From Chrysomallon squamiferum (lineage: Eukaryota; Mollusca; Gastropoda; Neomphalida; Peltospiridae): a DNA stretch of 64,000 nucleotides. How positions within the stretch are numbered: the first letter of the stretch is position 1; each line of letters opens with the position of its first letter. The notes beneath the pieces are model-generated. The model was given only the letters and a program-made list of their open reading frames with translations, searched no databases and was not told where the DNA came from. Location of the stretch: the NCBI GenBank assembly GCA_012295275.1, contig CM022673.1, positions 22,629,413 to 22,693,412 on the forward strand. Direction: 5' to 3'. The position numbers were made by a program, and so were the translations under genes. Positions 24,437 to 37,374 of this stretch are shown here, piece after piece.

Positions 24437-24943
24437 AAGACCTTATGCTATGTTTGAATAGACAGAATGATAGATATTATTCTGGAGGATGTTTTAACTG
24501 TGGTATGCGTATTTATATTATATACATCTGTATGAATGTGTCTCTATGTATAAACGTTTAATCATTTATCTATGTGAAAGCATACATGTATGTATGTGTG
24601 TATGTGTTTGTATGTATGTATGTATGTATGTACGTATGTATGTATGTGTGTGTGTATATATGTATGTGTATATGTGTAATATTAAACTCTGATATAATAC
24701 TGTACTTTGTTAAGCAAAACCAAGTGTCTGAGTGATGCCATTTATTAATATACATATATGTAACAATATTGCATGAATGAACAGTATTTTCAAAAGTACT
24801 TTTAAGTGTTTTTTTTAAAGCAACAATATAGAAAAAATAAATAGGGTGCCATTTCTTCCAAATCTGCACAGTGCCATTTCTTCCGGGTGTCCTTGTTTCC
24901 GAGGGCCACTTTTTCCGGTGCCATTTTTTCCTACATCTATAAC
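24312..24943. mobile_element. hAT-like non-autonomous element with 8-bp target duplication
   Basis: The 8-base string TCTATAAC occurs at 24312-24319 and 24936-24943, directly flanking a 616-base unit. The unit starts GGGGTACGGAAAAAATGGCAC and ends with the inverted GTGCCATTTTTTCCTACA, sharing GGAAAAAATGGCAC exactly. An 8-base duplication is the hallmark of hAT transposons. The right end carries four further inverted variants of the CGGAAAAAATGGCACC motif (about 24844-24917), which are likely transposase-binding repeats. Inside are a CA array (24388-24433) and a TGTA/TATG array (24585-24675). There is no transposase, so it would need a partner to move. Confidence 0.72.
24388..24433. repeat. 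(CA)n microsatellite inside the hAT-like element
   Basis: About 23 AC units. Reading through it gives an artefactual His-Thr repeat. Confidence 0.95.
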
Positions 24944-25359
24944 CATCTATAACATCCCAGCAGCAGTAATAGATTTTCTTTAAAACTATTTCAATACCAT
25001 AGTTTTGTATATTTTTTGGTCTGAGAACTGATTCTGACTAAATCGGATAAATATTTAAAAATAATAAATGTTGATATATAGTAGCTTCCTTCTTTCGTTG
25101 TTTAAACTGTTGTTGTTTCTGAAAATAAATTATTAAAAGAAGAGAACAAAGACCATGTACTCAGAAAACCCCCCAAAAAAACCCAACTCGTTCTGAAGAA
25201 AATAAATAAATAAATAAAAATAATGTTAATATTCAATATCATGCAAAATATATATATTTTAGCATAAATGTATTATTTATTTAACGATTCAGTCAAAGAG
25301 AAAAGAAGAAAAGGATTATCAAACTATTCCACGAATTCTTTTTAAGGACAGTTCTATAA
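24944..25359. other. Gene-free AT-rich spacer
   Basis: Nothing supportable is seen beyond A-rich and AAAT low-complexity sequence around 25200. Confidence 0.7.
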
Positions 25360-25515
25360 TTTACGCACATCCGACGTTACGCTAAAACTAAGATTGTCAA
25401 ATGTTTTAAAACTCCGAGTAGAAAAATGGCGGCCGTGTGTGTCAGACATCGGTAGCAGACGTCAGTATCAGACGACAAAACAGCTGCGCTGACTTGTCAC
25501 AAATGACAGGCGTTC
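25360..25515. promoter_or_regulatory. GC-richer island with YY1-like and TGACA palindrome motifs
   Basis: The island contains AAAATGGCGGCC (25423-25434, YY1-like), a GACGTCAG CRE-like site (about 25459-25466), a CAGCTG E-box and the inverted pair TGTCA-CAAA-TGACA (25495-25508), which resembles a double Meis/TGIF site. The clustering in an AT-rich desert suggests an enhancer or conserved element. Each motif alone is weak. Confidence 0.35.
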
Positions 25516-27286
25516 TTCTCACTTCCCGTAAACATCTTTGATATTACTCTTAAAGAAATTTAGTTAAACTTGTTCCTATGTACAGTATTTTGGGAATAAA
25601 CAGAACAAACAGACAGAAAACACTGACATTGGTTGTGTTGAAATTTTAACTAAAATGCCTATTTCCCAAAACAGGATGCTGTCGATGTAGAGAAAGTAAA
25701 CTAATCATGAACAAAGGCTGATTGGGAAATATGTTTATTAACCATCCTCAAAATACCTAGTTATGAGTGTTCTGAATAAGCTACAATGATATTTAGCTGA
25801 GATAATATTTCTGTCAAATCAAAATAATCTGTATTTTTGAGAATGTTCAGTTTGAGAAAAATATCTAAGGGAAAGACAGAGTTAGTATTATACTATATTA
25901 ACATGAGTTTTCCCTTATTATCATTATTGTATATTTTGATTTCAAATATTTAAAAAAATAAAAATAAAATAAAAATAAAGAAAAACAGAAAAAATTAACC
26001 AAGTAAAAAGTAAAAAAGTAAACCAGCACAACACAAAGAAACGACATAACTAACACCTTAATAGAAACACATATACATGTTACGGTAATTTCTATGAAAG
26101 AGACATTTAAATTTTTATTGCTTTATATTTTTGAGTTTTATATACGTTATATATACATACACTCATGCACAAACAAACATATTGATATATATATGTTTAT
26201 TTTATATCTGTTTCCCAGTATGAATTTTCTCAATTCTTTGAAGTATATATCGCCGAATTAATTCATTCTAGAGGTAATTTGCGTCTTATATCTATCGCAT
26301 TACATAAGATTTCTATCGAAAGAGAGTAAGTACAAAATAAAGTCAATATAAGCAGACATTAATGATCTGTTAAAGAGAGATTCTGTAAAACTTCAAAACC
26401 AATGTCATTTGTGAGGATAATTTTGTTACTGTATGCTGACGTAAAAAAAAAAATTAATAATAATAACAATAAAATAAAATAACATAAATAAAAAGATTAG
26501 AGTAACAAAAATTAAATTTTCTTCTGAAAGCTATATAAATTATGTAATGCAGTTCTGAAAAGAGACTGAAAATAAAGCAATGTCAGTATAAATATAATGT
26601 CAGGAAGGCCATAGCAAATTGCTGAAATCAAATAATATATAGTTTTAACTATTTCTATTTTCAGATAGCTACCTGATGTCTCAGAAGACTTCAAAGCCAA
26701 TGTGATTGACGTCCCTAATTTATGTTGACTGTGGCCACATGATGACAGTCGTCACGGTAACCAGTTTTACAAACTAATGCAGTTTTTGTACTGCAATCTC
26801 GAATATTTTGCTGTGTAACGAATCAACTGATAACTGTCCGATATTTATCACGTTTCAATTCAAAATTCCTATTTGTTGGATTAAAAAGAGAACATATATT
26901 TTCTTCTTTCCTTCGCTTTCACAACAGAATTATTGAATAAACTTCCTTAACACTCGAGTGAAACGCACGTTTTATGTACAACTTCATCAGAAATCCATTC
27001 TTATAAAAGAAGGTATTACTTTATGTTCAAGTATCTTAAACAATTTTTCAAATCATGAAACATAAATATAATTTTGTATGTTTATGTGTATTCAGTAAAT
27101 TGCAATATTCTTAATATATTTTAAAGAACTCATTAACTTTTTCATGCTTTGACCATATAATCAACAGTAGTGTTACTTACAGTGAGTAATTAGATTAGCA
27201 AAATAATTATTAATGGTTGAATACATCATTTAATGGCTCAGTATTCCTTATAGCCAAATACAAAGACAGTGCTTTATACATTTCTT

Positions 27287-27288
<2 letters not shown>

Positions 27289-27348
<60 letters not shown>

Positions 27349-27359
27349 TTATTATTATT
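27289..27359. repeat. (ATT)n microsatellite
   Basis: About 23 ATT units with one interruption near 27349. Confidence 0.97.
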
Positions 27360-27477
27360 CAGTTGGAGTATTATTATGAATGGTTTGAACAATCAAAGCA
27401 TGTAAACTGTTTTCTGTTGAAATAATTTTGTTTTATCTGTAATAAACACTTCTGTTCATTTTAACGAACAAACTGGT

Positions 27478-27605
27478 TATCACAACTCCTTTCTTACCAC
27501 CACTGTATCAACTCAACCCTACAACCACATTACTCTTACCACCTCAACACTATAACTATCCAATCATCTCATCCCCATAACACCATCACCTGCCACATCA
27601 CATGT
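27478..27605. repeat. G-poor, CCA/ACA-rich low-complexity block
   Basis: Roughly 125 bases in which the + strand is almost free of G but rich in CCA, CAC and ACA words. The strand asymmetry is strong and unlike neighbouring DNA. It is probably a decayed CA/CCA-type simple repeat. Confidence 0.6.
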
Positions 27606-30600
27606 ATATAATATATATGTGTCTGTGTGATAATATACATATATATATTTCCACAAATGACCAATTTCTATAGTCTGTAAAACATCCTAATATGAGTGCG
27701 GTGCTCCATTAATTAAAAATAAAACATAATTTTATTGAAAGTAACACTGTATTTTTGTGTTACTTGATAATGAAACAACTGCATGAGCACATTTTCCTAT
27801 TTGCAAAATCTATAATAAATTGAATAAATATTTGTGAAATACATGATTGTCGGAGTTTTATTTTTATATATTTCCTGTCAAATATGATATAGTTTTTTTT
27901 AATAATAATAATAATAATATGTATTTGTATGCTTTGCATATCTATGAAAAATAGACAGGGAAAATGTCAATTTAAGCCATACGATACAAGAAGAAATATA
28001 AAATAAATAAATAAATAATGACATTGATAATAATTTTTATTATTTCCATTTATTCGTACATTACAATAGATATTTGAAACTGCAACAAAGTTTCTATTTG
28101 CTAAAAACTATTCAGTTCTTTATCTTCAGTTTAAAGAGAAAAAAAAAAAAAAAAAAAAATAAAGAGAAAAAGACAAACAGAACAACTGAAAAGTAAACAC
28201 ATTCAAAGTGACTTTGATTATATATTAGTTCTTTTGTTAAAGGTTGATTCAGCAACATCAATACAAAACAAAAGAAAAGAGAAAGGTGTTGTAGAGAGAT
28301 GTATCACTGTTTGCTGTGTTACTGAAGTAAAGTCTTGTTTATCTTGACCGCAGTTCTGCTGCTTCTAAGTCTTGTGTCACCAGACTCATGTTTTCACAAT
28401 CACTTTGCCGGTTCCTGGATTTCTCTCAGCACCTTAGCACTCTCACTTTTATTTAAAATGCTGTGTAGGGGAAGGTGTTCGAAGTTAACAAACTAACAAA
28501 GTAACTTTCCTGAGTTGGATAAAGTTATTTGAGGGAATCACTGCTATAATAAAAAGGAATCACAAACAAAACTAAAACTAACATTTTTTTATCTCACTAT
28601 ACGGGGTAAGAATTTCTATATATTTGAACATACCAAATGTTTCTTTATATTATAAGCATAGAGTGAACTGCATATAATGTTAAACGTAATATATGTTTAT
28701 AACATCAGTGTGGGGGGAAATAAGACTAAAGAGAAAAAGAAACCACAAATTACAAAATTAGAAACATTCTTTGACTTGACGAAAACAGCCACACACACAA
28801 AAAATCCTTATTTAGTTTTTTATTAGAGTTTATTTAGAGGAGCATATAAATCACTGTATTAGTAATCTGGTTGATCATTAATGAAATAATAACTAACAAT
28901 CTAAATAAATAAATTATAATAATATAAATAATAAATAAAATCATAATACCATTTGTTAAAAGCACACTTATTGCATATATTCTTTCGTTTTAATCGATTT
29001 ATATACTTTCTCCATTAGAAACCAGAAAAATGATTTCAATTAGAGCTTTAGAAAAATATGACAGAGAAAAACAAAATTAAAAAAAGGAGAAAGAAAAAAT
29101 ACAGAAGAAAACGACAGCCGCTAACAAACCAAGAGAATCTGAGAATAAAGACAGCACATCGTATATCGTGACAAACATGTTAAGAAAAGTTCTATAATTC
29201 TCAGGAATACGTTTCTTGGAAGGAAGTCTCCTATAGACAGAAGAGTGGGAAAAGATAACCTTTACAAAAAGAGTTTCAGTGGTGGTCACTAATAAAAAGG
29301 AAAGTTAATTACAAAGAATAATGAAATTTGCACACAAATGAAATAAGAAATGAAATGTATCTACGTCATTTACAAACGTTTCTCGAACTAGGTCAGAACA
29401 TTATTTTTGACAGGAAATAATTTACTTTAAATAAGAATTATAACGTAAATAAGCCTTCAAAGGGAAAAGCCGCGTTTAAAACATACTCTTTCGTTTTAGC
29501 AAATATAATCGCAGTAATAAACGTTTTGGTTTTTACCCATTTCCAGGAAACCTGAGACATATCGCCTAATGAAGAGAAATATGGTTATCTCTAAAAATTA
29601 AACGTTCGTCTGCGAAGTCGCCACAATATAGTGTTCTAGTTCATGAAATGGCGCGAAAACGTATAATACACCTCGGGTGGTCGGCAATTATAAACAAAAA
29701 AATTGACGAAGCCAAGATAAGAAAGCAACGACTCATAGAATTGTGGGAAAAATTATTCCAATCAAAAAGTAGCCCTAAGTAATATCATAATTCAAATTGC
29801 ACACCCCGTGAAGAATTTATCGTTTTTCTTCTATGAATCGATTTTCAATGAATGATAACGAATTTCAATGATAATAAATTTAAAATGCATTTTTGAAGTG
29901 TCCTATCACAAGAAAAGAAACATCATTATTATTTATTCCATAAGCATAAAGAAATCTCACTTATGATTTTAGAACAGGTAAATAATAAATATTTTATGAC
30001 GAAATCACTAGAATTAGCATCTAAATTTATAAAGAATAATAATAAATAAATAAATAAATAAAAGATAAAAACACAACAGATTTTTAAATGTTTATTTGTT
30101 TACAGTAAGCGTTTAGAATACTTTCTTGAGAAAACCGTTCAATAATGCTTGTCTAGCGAACGATCCTTGAATTTTTCCGAATTTTTTAGTGTAATCACTG
30201 CCAAAGATTGAAATATTCACTTTTATAACAAAAACAGTGATATCGCTTTGAGACAATAAATAAATAAATAAATAAATAAATAAATAGAGAGATGGAGATT
30301 AAAAAAAAGAAGAAAAAGAATCATTACTTTTAAAGTCATAAAACTATATTAAATTAACAATGACGTCATCTTGTTCCCGTAATTAAATACTTAATAAAAC
30401 CACTGTACGTGAAATAAATAATCAAAATAAATAAATATTAATAATCAAATAAAATTAATTTGAGAGGGTCACTCCTAACTGAACCAAAAAAATGACAAAA
30501 AACCCCAACAATTATGATAATCAAAGAAATACGGGAAGTTTGCTCTGTTGGACGTAATGAAATCTAATCTAGGATAGATCCTGATAACCCGAAAATTTCG

Positions 30601-31498
30601 TAGAAGCCATGGGAAATTCGAATATAATCAGTTGATAATCGAGAATGAAAAATAAAACGAAATAAAATAAATACGTTTTTTTTTTTTTTTTTTTTTCTTT
30701 TGTTTGTGGATTTTATAAAGAACATCTCAGAAATATTTAAAATGATAAAAAATTGTTTATGCTTGTTTTTGTTATCATTGTCACTGAACCAACATTTAGT
30801 CAGCTTGTTTTAAAATACGTTATTAAAAGGGCTGATATCTACCATTTATCCACTTATTTTGTGTGTGTGTGTGTGTGTGAGTGTGGGTGCGTATGCGTGC
30901 ATATTTGACAGCCATTAAGAATTATAAAGCAGACATGCACCAATTTAGGAAACCTCTCATTCTATCTACAGACTGGCATCATGCTAATACCATAGTTGTT
31001 TGCTAGACGTACCACCAAATCTGGTATGACTGTTCCTAAAACCAGAAATGTCTGAACAGTGTTGCGCACAGTTCCATGCAGCTAAACCATCGCTGCCAAT
31101 TAGTGAGAGGAAGAAGGCGAGTTGGACCACAACAATAAACAATGACAACCATGTTACTATGTCTTGTAGATTTCTGTTTCTTAATATATTAATCTGGTCT
31201 TTTCTAGGCAGACAGAATTCTATGAGTGTTTATGATAGGCGTCGCTTAATGGATTTTAATTTATATTTAATTTTACATCAGATTTTCTGTGCCCCTCCAT
31301 CCGTCGTGTCTTTCTGGTAGCCTCTTCCTTTAAGACAGAACTATATTTTAATTTAAATATAAATATATTACAACCTTTTAATTTTAAAACCTTCTTACGT
31401 GTAAACAACAACGACAATTATAACAGCATCGTAACATAATTTAAACAAATTAAAATAACAAAGAAGTAATAAACGTTAGATGAACAAGTTTGTACATA

Positions 31499-31788
31499 TA
31501 GGTTGAGATTCCTTTATCCGAAATGCATGGGACCGGAAGTGTTTCGTATTTCGGAATAATATTTTTATTTCGGATTTTGGAATATAAGGTCATAGCATAA
31601 GAATAGAACCTACGTCTAAATATGAATTCCATTTATTTTTCATATAAAGCTTACACAGATAGTCTGCTGGATCTTTTTAATAATATTTTTAATAATTTTG
31701 TGCATAAAATACAGTTTGTATATGCAAAAATTGCGAAAACTATAATATATTATTATTTCTGTTGCTCGGATAAGGGATCCTCAAACTA
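31499..31788. mobile_element. MER2/Tigger-like non-autonomous DNA transposon, 290 bp
   Basis: The left end TAGGTTGAGATTCC... (31499) and right end ...GGATCCTCAAACTA (31788) are inverted repeats with few mismatches, extended inward by TTTATCCGAAATGC and TGCTCGGATAAGGG. The element is flanked by TA on both sides (31497-31498 and 31789-31790), the pogo/Tigger target duplication. The overall sequence, including TCCGAAATGC, ACCGGAAGTGTTTCG, TTTCGGATTTTGGAATA and AATAATTTTGTGCAT, closely follows what I remember of the mammalian MER2 (Tigger-group) repeat. No transposase is encoded. Confidence 0.8.
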
Positions 31789-34700
31789 TACAAATAATTA
31801 CAGACGAAAAGACACATAAATAACCATACCAGACAAGACAATTACTGAAAAAATGCACCATTAGGTTCAGTGTTCATATTAAAAATCCTTCCATTTTAGT
31901 GCACACTGAAAAGTAAGTATTCTAAGAGTTATTCCATATATGCATATTTTATGAACTGCGATAAACACAGTAATTAATTTTAAAAGCATTATATGAAACA
32001 CTGGTACTGGAACATTATACATCTTAAATATGACAGATGTCTTTCTCTTTAATTTTACGTTTTTTAAATTTTGTTTTATTATATATATATATATATATAT
32101 CTGACATTTCTTATATTTCTTAAATGCAAAGATGTTCAACTGTTTTTTTCTCTGACAGTAACCCTTTCCACGGTAAAGCAGTTTCAGAAGGGTTACTTAA
32201 TATGCGAGCAAAATGTGTTCACTGCAGAATAAAATAAAATACAAAATCTAATTTTTGAAAATAAAATAGAATAAATAAAAACTGGGTGGGGAAAAGAAAA
32301 ATGTTCGAGGCTATTTCTGCGGATTAGGTGAAAATGTTTATCATTCTTTAACGGCCCTCTGCACAAATATTTATAATTTTCCTCCAGCTTTACTGAATTT
32401 TGTTCTTCTGCTCTGATAGAACCGTTCTTGAAACTACGTTACATCATATGTCCCTTTTAAAATTATTTTCTTAATTTAAATTTTCACCACAAGAAGGAGA
32501 CTCGTACAATACGAAATTTTCGAATCCCTTTATTTTACGTTCAAGATATTTCACGCGCATCTAAATGCGCAATGAATAACGATGGAGATAATCACCTTTC
32601 ATCTCACACCCTTGTGTGACTTATCACCAGTATGTGCATCCCGCGTGCCTGTAAGACCGCCATTTTATCAAAAGAGGACAATAATTTAAATCAAACAGGT
32701 GCTATTCATAATGGGATTCTGAGTTCCATTATTATTATTCAGAAAGGAAGGGGTCAAATTAAACGACCATCTGTGATTATTTTTTTAAGATGAAAGACGA
32801 GATACGAGAGATAGGAAAATACATTTATCAATTTCATTCTGTGCGACTTTGTTCATCGCGTCATCAAAGAGATAACTGATTCAAACAGGGGTGTCATTAA
32901 TTTGAAAATATTTTGTGTTTACTGTAATCACATTATTACTGAACAAAGTAAATATTTCTAGCCTAACGATACTTTACAGTATATATAAAATAAATAACTG
33001 CTTTAATTAATCGTGCACATTTTCTTATGATAAAGAAGAACCATTATTTATAACTTGTGAAAGTTTTCCATATTATGGCCAGTCAGGTTTCTTCTCCGAT
33101 ACTTTCATTGCAAAATCCTGTAGGTGACACTTAGTATCTATTAGGAAATAATAAATCAGTTTTATTAAAAAAATTATTAATTTATATTAATTTCTAATTA
33201 TTTATCAGATCATAGTATGTAATTAACATTTCTTTACAATAATTCTGTGTTTTCAGTTAACTGTAATAATTATATAAATCAAAAAACTATATTAGTTTAA
33301 GTGATGTGGAAATTAGCTATATTGCAAATTGTTAATATAATTTGAGAAAAAAAACAATAAAAGAATAAAAGAATATATAATACTATTATTAAATAAAAAA
33401 ACACACCCACACACAATCTCCCTTTTCCTGCAAATATTTGTTATTTAGTAATTTTAGTATATATTGATGAATACAATGCTGGTTTTAATATATCAGTCTT
33501 AAAAAGCTAGTAGTAGTAGTAGCAGTAGTAGTAATATAAAATAAATGCATTTGAGTCCATTTCATATGTATATATTTCTTTTTCTCTCACTAAAGTTCTT
33601 GATTTCCCAGACTAAAACACATGTCATCTGTAGGCGTGCAAAACAGTGGAGATTTTAGAGTCACTGGTCTAAGAAAACCATCATGTTGTTTTTGTTGCAT
33701 TTTGATCAGCTGCAGGTGTCTAGGTGAACCTCAGCTTTTACTGAAAGAAAGATTTGTTTCAAAGTGAATTATGCCACAGCATCTGCATAAAATTATTATT
33801 TGAACTCTATGGTCCACGTGCTGTTGCCTTGATACTTGTATACTGAATAGTTTCACTTATAGTTTAAAAATGACAAAAGCAAAAGCATCTGGGATGGGAT
33901 GCAATTAATCAGATGTATAAATATTATGTATATATATGTGTGTTTGTGTATCTATGTTTGTATGTGTGAATGGGTGTGTGTGTATATCACAAGCACAGAC
34001 ACACACACATTCTGGTATGTTAATTTTCTAGAGAGTAATATTAGTTTGATATTGTCAGCTTTTGCATTACTATTGTTGAAAAAAGAAATTTAAAACTACA
34101 TAAAAATGTGGAAAACAGTTCACAGAAACTAAAATTAACAAGATTTGAATATCAAGTTAAAGTTAGACCATCTGTATAAAGTGATGTTTAATTTGAAGGT
34201 TTCTAAATATCAACTCACACCTTTAAAAACTGGCAAAGTTTACTGTTTCATATTAAAAATAAAAGTAATCTTTAAGTAAAATAGTTTTTTTTTACAGCCT
34301 TGTCAAATGAAAATGCTGACTAACAGGACAAGGGAAATAACTCTTAAATTCAAGAAACAACAGACAGATATTTGATGGTTATGGTTGCTGAAATGAGTTC
34401 TTTAAGTAATCAATATTCTGAAATTATAACTATTTGTTAATACTGATATAAATAGGTATTAGTTATTAAAATATAATATTTTATTTTGTTTAAAAAGCAA
34501 ATTTAACTAATTAAATGTTTATTTTCACTGTTGTTATAACATTTGCTGGGTCGAATTTGTAAACCAGTTTATTATTACAAGAAATTACAAACACAGTAAT
34601 TACTGGTACCAGCCAAGGAAAACTGATTATGGAGTTTATATTTGTACATAATAGTTATTATTTATTTGATGTGAATAGATCATTAGATGTATTCAAAACT

Positions 34701-35325
34701 GAACCTATTTTTCATAAACTATTTGTACTGATGACCTGGCTGATGGTGACACTTGTTTTCACAGATAGAAATTTTTATTAAAACAAATTTATTGAACATC
34801 AATTAAATACAAGGAAATACCTAATCCTTGTTTTATCTGCCAACTGGTGCCTTGTTAACATCACCTATTTAACCAAAATTGCTAGACTAATGGAGGGCAG
34901 GATATCATTCTTTCCAGTTTCACCATGAATGTATATTTGATATTTTTACTTACTTACCAGGATACATTATTAAGTTTCCATTATAATGTCTCATACAAAA
35001 GCTTCGTTATACAACATCTGCTTGTTTAGTATCTCTGAAACCAAACAAATATTTTTAGAAAACACACAACAAACAACAAAAACAAAAATTAAACTTCCTC
35101 TACATAGTAATGTGATGAAAAATAAAAAATAAATAAAAGTAAACATTTATGAAAGATTTTAATATTAAATTTTAATGGACTTTTATCCCTTATTCATCTA
35201 ACTTAAAACAAATAATGGTCCAAATCTGAAATATATAACTAATACCACTTAAAATTAGATTATAATGAATACAAAAGAAAAAAAATAATAAATAAAAATA
35301 ATATTAATAATATATATAATATATA
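31789..35325. other. Gene-free AT-rich region
   Basis: No coding sequence is supported. A TA run lies at 32080-32100, AGT-type triplets at 33508-33532 and mixed TG/CA sequence at 33925-34012. Composition is close to the window average. Confidence 0.7.
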
Positions 35326-35635
35326 CAGTGGTACCTCAAGTTTCGAGTTACGAGCAGCCGCTTGGTTGATCTTTTGCTTTGAGTTGTGAGCCAAAATGCA
35401 AGTTACAAGCAAGCTTCAGATACATCATCTCCACTTGGCACAACGAACAATACAACATCCGCCCACCATCATGCGCTTTACTCATTTGCTTCACGTGGTT
35501 ACCTCATCATGGAAGCATCTCTGTTGTGTTGTGCTCGCATTTTGTGCAGTAGTTTGCCAAATTTCCATGGATCCTAAGAAAGTAAGTGCAAAGGACAGTG
35601 CTGATATATCAAGTAAAAATTTAGAAAAGATTTAA
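35326..35635 (+). pseudogene. Truncated Tigger/pogo-like DNA transposon, 5' end
   Basis: After TA, the sequence CAGTGGTACCTCAAGTTTCG begins, continuing with ATTACGAG-like words. This is a terminal repeat typical of Tigger/pogo-group elements. About 240 bases in, an ATG at 35567 starts MDPKKVSAKDSADISSKNLE, which matches the N-terminus I recall for Tigger/jerky-like CENP-B-type transposases (MDPKKVSAK...). Such proteins normally continue with a helix-turn-helix and a DDE nuclease over several hundred residues. Here the frame stops after 22 codons at 35635 and nothing transposase-like follows. It is a dead fragment. The right end was not found. Confidence 0.6.
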
Positions 35636-37293
35636 TAAATAAGCACAGTGAACATTTTGAATTTATTATTGATTTTTTGAAATTATCCTTGTTATGATTT
35701 TTTATAACATGTTTATAACATGTTTATAGCATATCATGGAAATGTTCAACAAATATAAAGTAATTTTATGGTATCTGTCAGTTTGTCATTGTATCTGTAC
35801 TGACATCCTTGGATTAGTATTAAAACAAGTGAAACATAAAACCTCTGACTTCTCAACGGGAACAATCATTTCATCCCAGAATATTTTCTCATCATTCACT
35901 GCTCCTGTCCTGTCAGAGAATAAAAAAAATTATGTTGTTATATAGGTGACAAAAGATTATTCAAATAATAATTTCAATACAACAGATGTTTGATAGTTAT
36001 GGCAGAGTAGATTAGAGTTTACTAATGACATGTTAAATATTAAGCCTGAATTACAGAACAAAGTAAATATTTGTAAACTTCTCTTAACATATATACAGAT
36101 ACTCCTAACACTGAATGATTCATGGGAACAATGATTATCCTTGTCAAAACAGTTGCATGGCCTTTATATAAACACTATGAATTGAATAACTTACTTATTT
36201 TGTAAAAAATGGAAGAACATAATTACAATGATACAGTAACAATGAAACACTTTTTGGCAATATGTATAAAATAACTAACTAAATGTCAGGTTTCTTATAT
36301 ATTACATGAAATTTTCAAGGATTATGCATTCTCCCTATGCTGAATATTTAAGATATAATATATAACTCCTGGTTATACATAACCTTTAATATAAGTATCA
36401 TATAAATAAATAAATGAAGAAAGAAAGAAAGAAAATAAAAATATTTTCTATCCAAATTAAGAAATAAATTGTTTTAATTTATTATACACTTTAAAAAGAT
36501 TCTTTATGCTTAATGTTTGGTTAAAACAAAAATAAACAAAAACATTTTTACACATAATAATATGGAATAATGTTAGTAAATGTAATCACATAACATCAAC
36601 AATAAGACAGTTATGTATAAACATATTCTTTGTATAGTTGAAAGCATAAATGAAATCCATTTCATTTGTCAGTTGAAAATATATCGTACAAATTATCACC
36701 CTCAGCTGATCAGTTAAATTAAGTATTTTGTTTGTTTGTTTCATTTATCTGTCACCATTCTCAGCATCAGTAGAATATGATCATCTGTTTGTGTTCCATT
36801 TATATTTAATTGTATGCATATATCTAAAGGTGTTTCTGTTTGTTTAATGAAGTGCACAATACCTGTATGATTGTAAACAGAAAAAAGAAAGTAAAAATTT
36901 GTCACAAACTGTCTTATACAGTTCTTCCTTTCATTAAAAACAACATAACTGTAACCAAAACAGAGGAAACAGAAACTAACAACAGGAACACCCATCATTT
37001 TAATTCCAAACACTGTGGTGTAAACTTGATCATCACAAACAAGTGCAACTTAAACTCTGAACTATATATTCATAGTGTTGAAGATTAACATGTGAGATAA
37101 GGAGATAACACTGAGTATTTATTTTTTCAGAAATCAATATATAATTTCATCAAGAAAGAAACTTTAAAAAATTGTACAATTCAATCAAGACATGCATAAA
37201 TCATTATGGAAGTATCAGGTAACGTAATATTAACTCTCAAAAGCCAAGTAAGTGTCTACTCAGTCCTATTCACAGATCTGTGTGTACACACAC

Positions 37294-37366
<73 letters not shown>
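37294..37366. repeat. (AAT)n microsatellite
   Basis: About 24 uninterrupted AAT units, followed by AAAT and TTAA-rich low-complexity sequence to about 37450. Confidence 0.97.

Positions 37367-37374
<8 letters not shown>

Larger units (their letters stand above)
25516..31498. other. Gene-free AT-rich region
   Basis: No exon can be supported. It holds an ATT array (27289-27359), a G-poor block (27478-27605), poly(A) at 28138-28160, AAAT units at 30254-30287, poly(T) at 30678-30697 and a GT run at 30860-30878. A TTTTCGCGCC (E2F-like) site on the minus strand lies at 29650-29659. A 90-codon ATG frame at 31048-31320 has no recognisable motif and no splice support. Confidence 0.65.

Noticed and set aside
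31048-31320. 90-codon ATG frame as a gene
   Set aside because: It has no motif, no flanking splice or poly(A) logic, and length within chance expectation for this much sequence.
35396-35635. 79-codon frame as a host gene
   Set aside because: Its C-terminal part is the start of a Tigger-like transposase inside a recognisable transposon end, so it is a mobile-element fragment.
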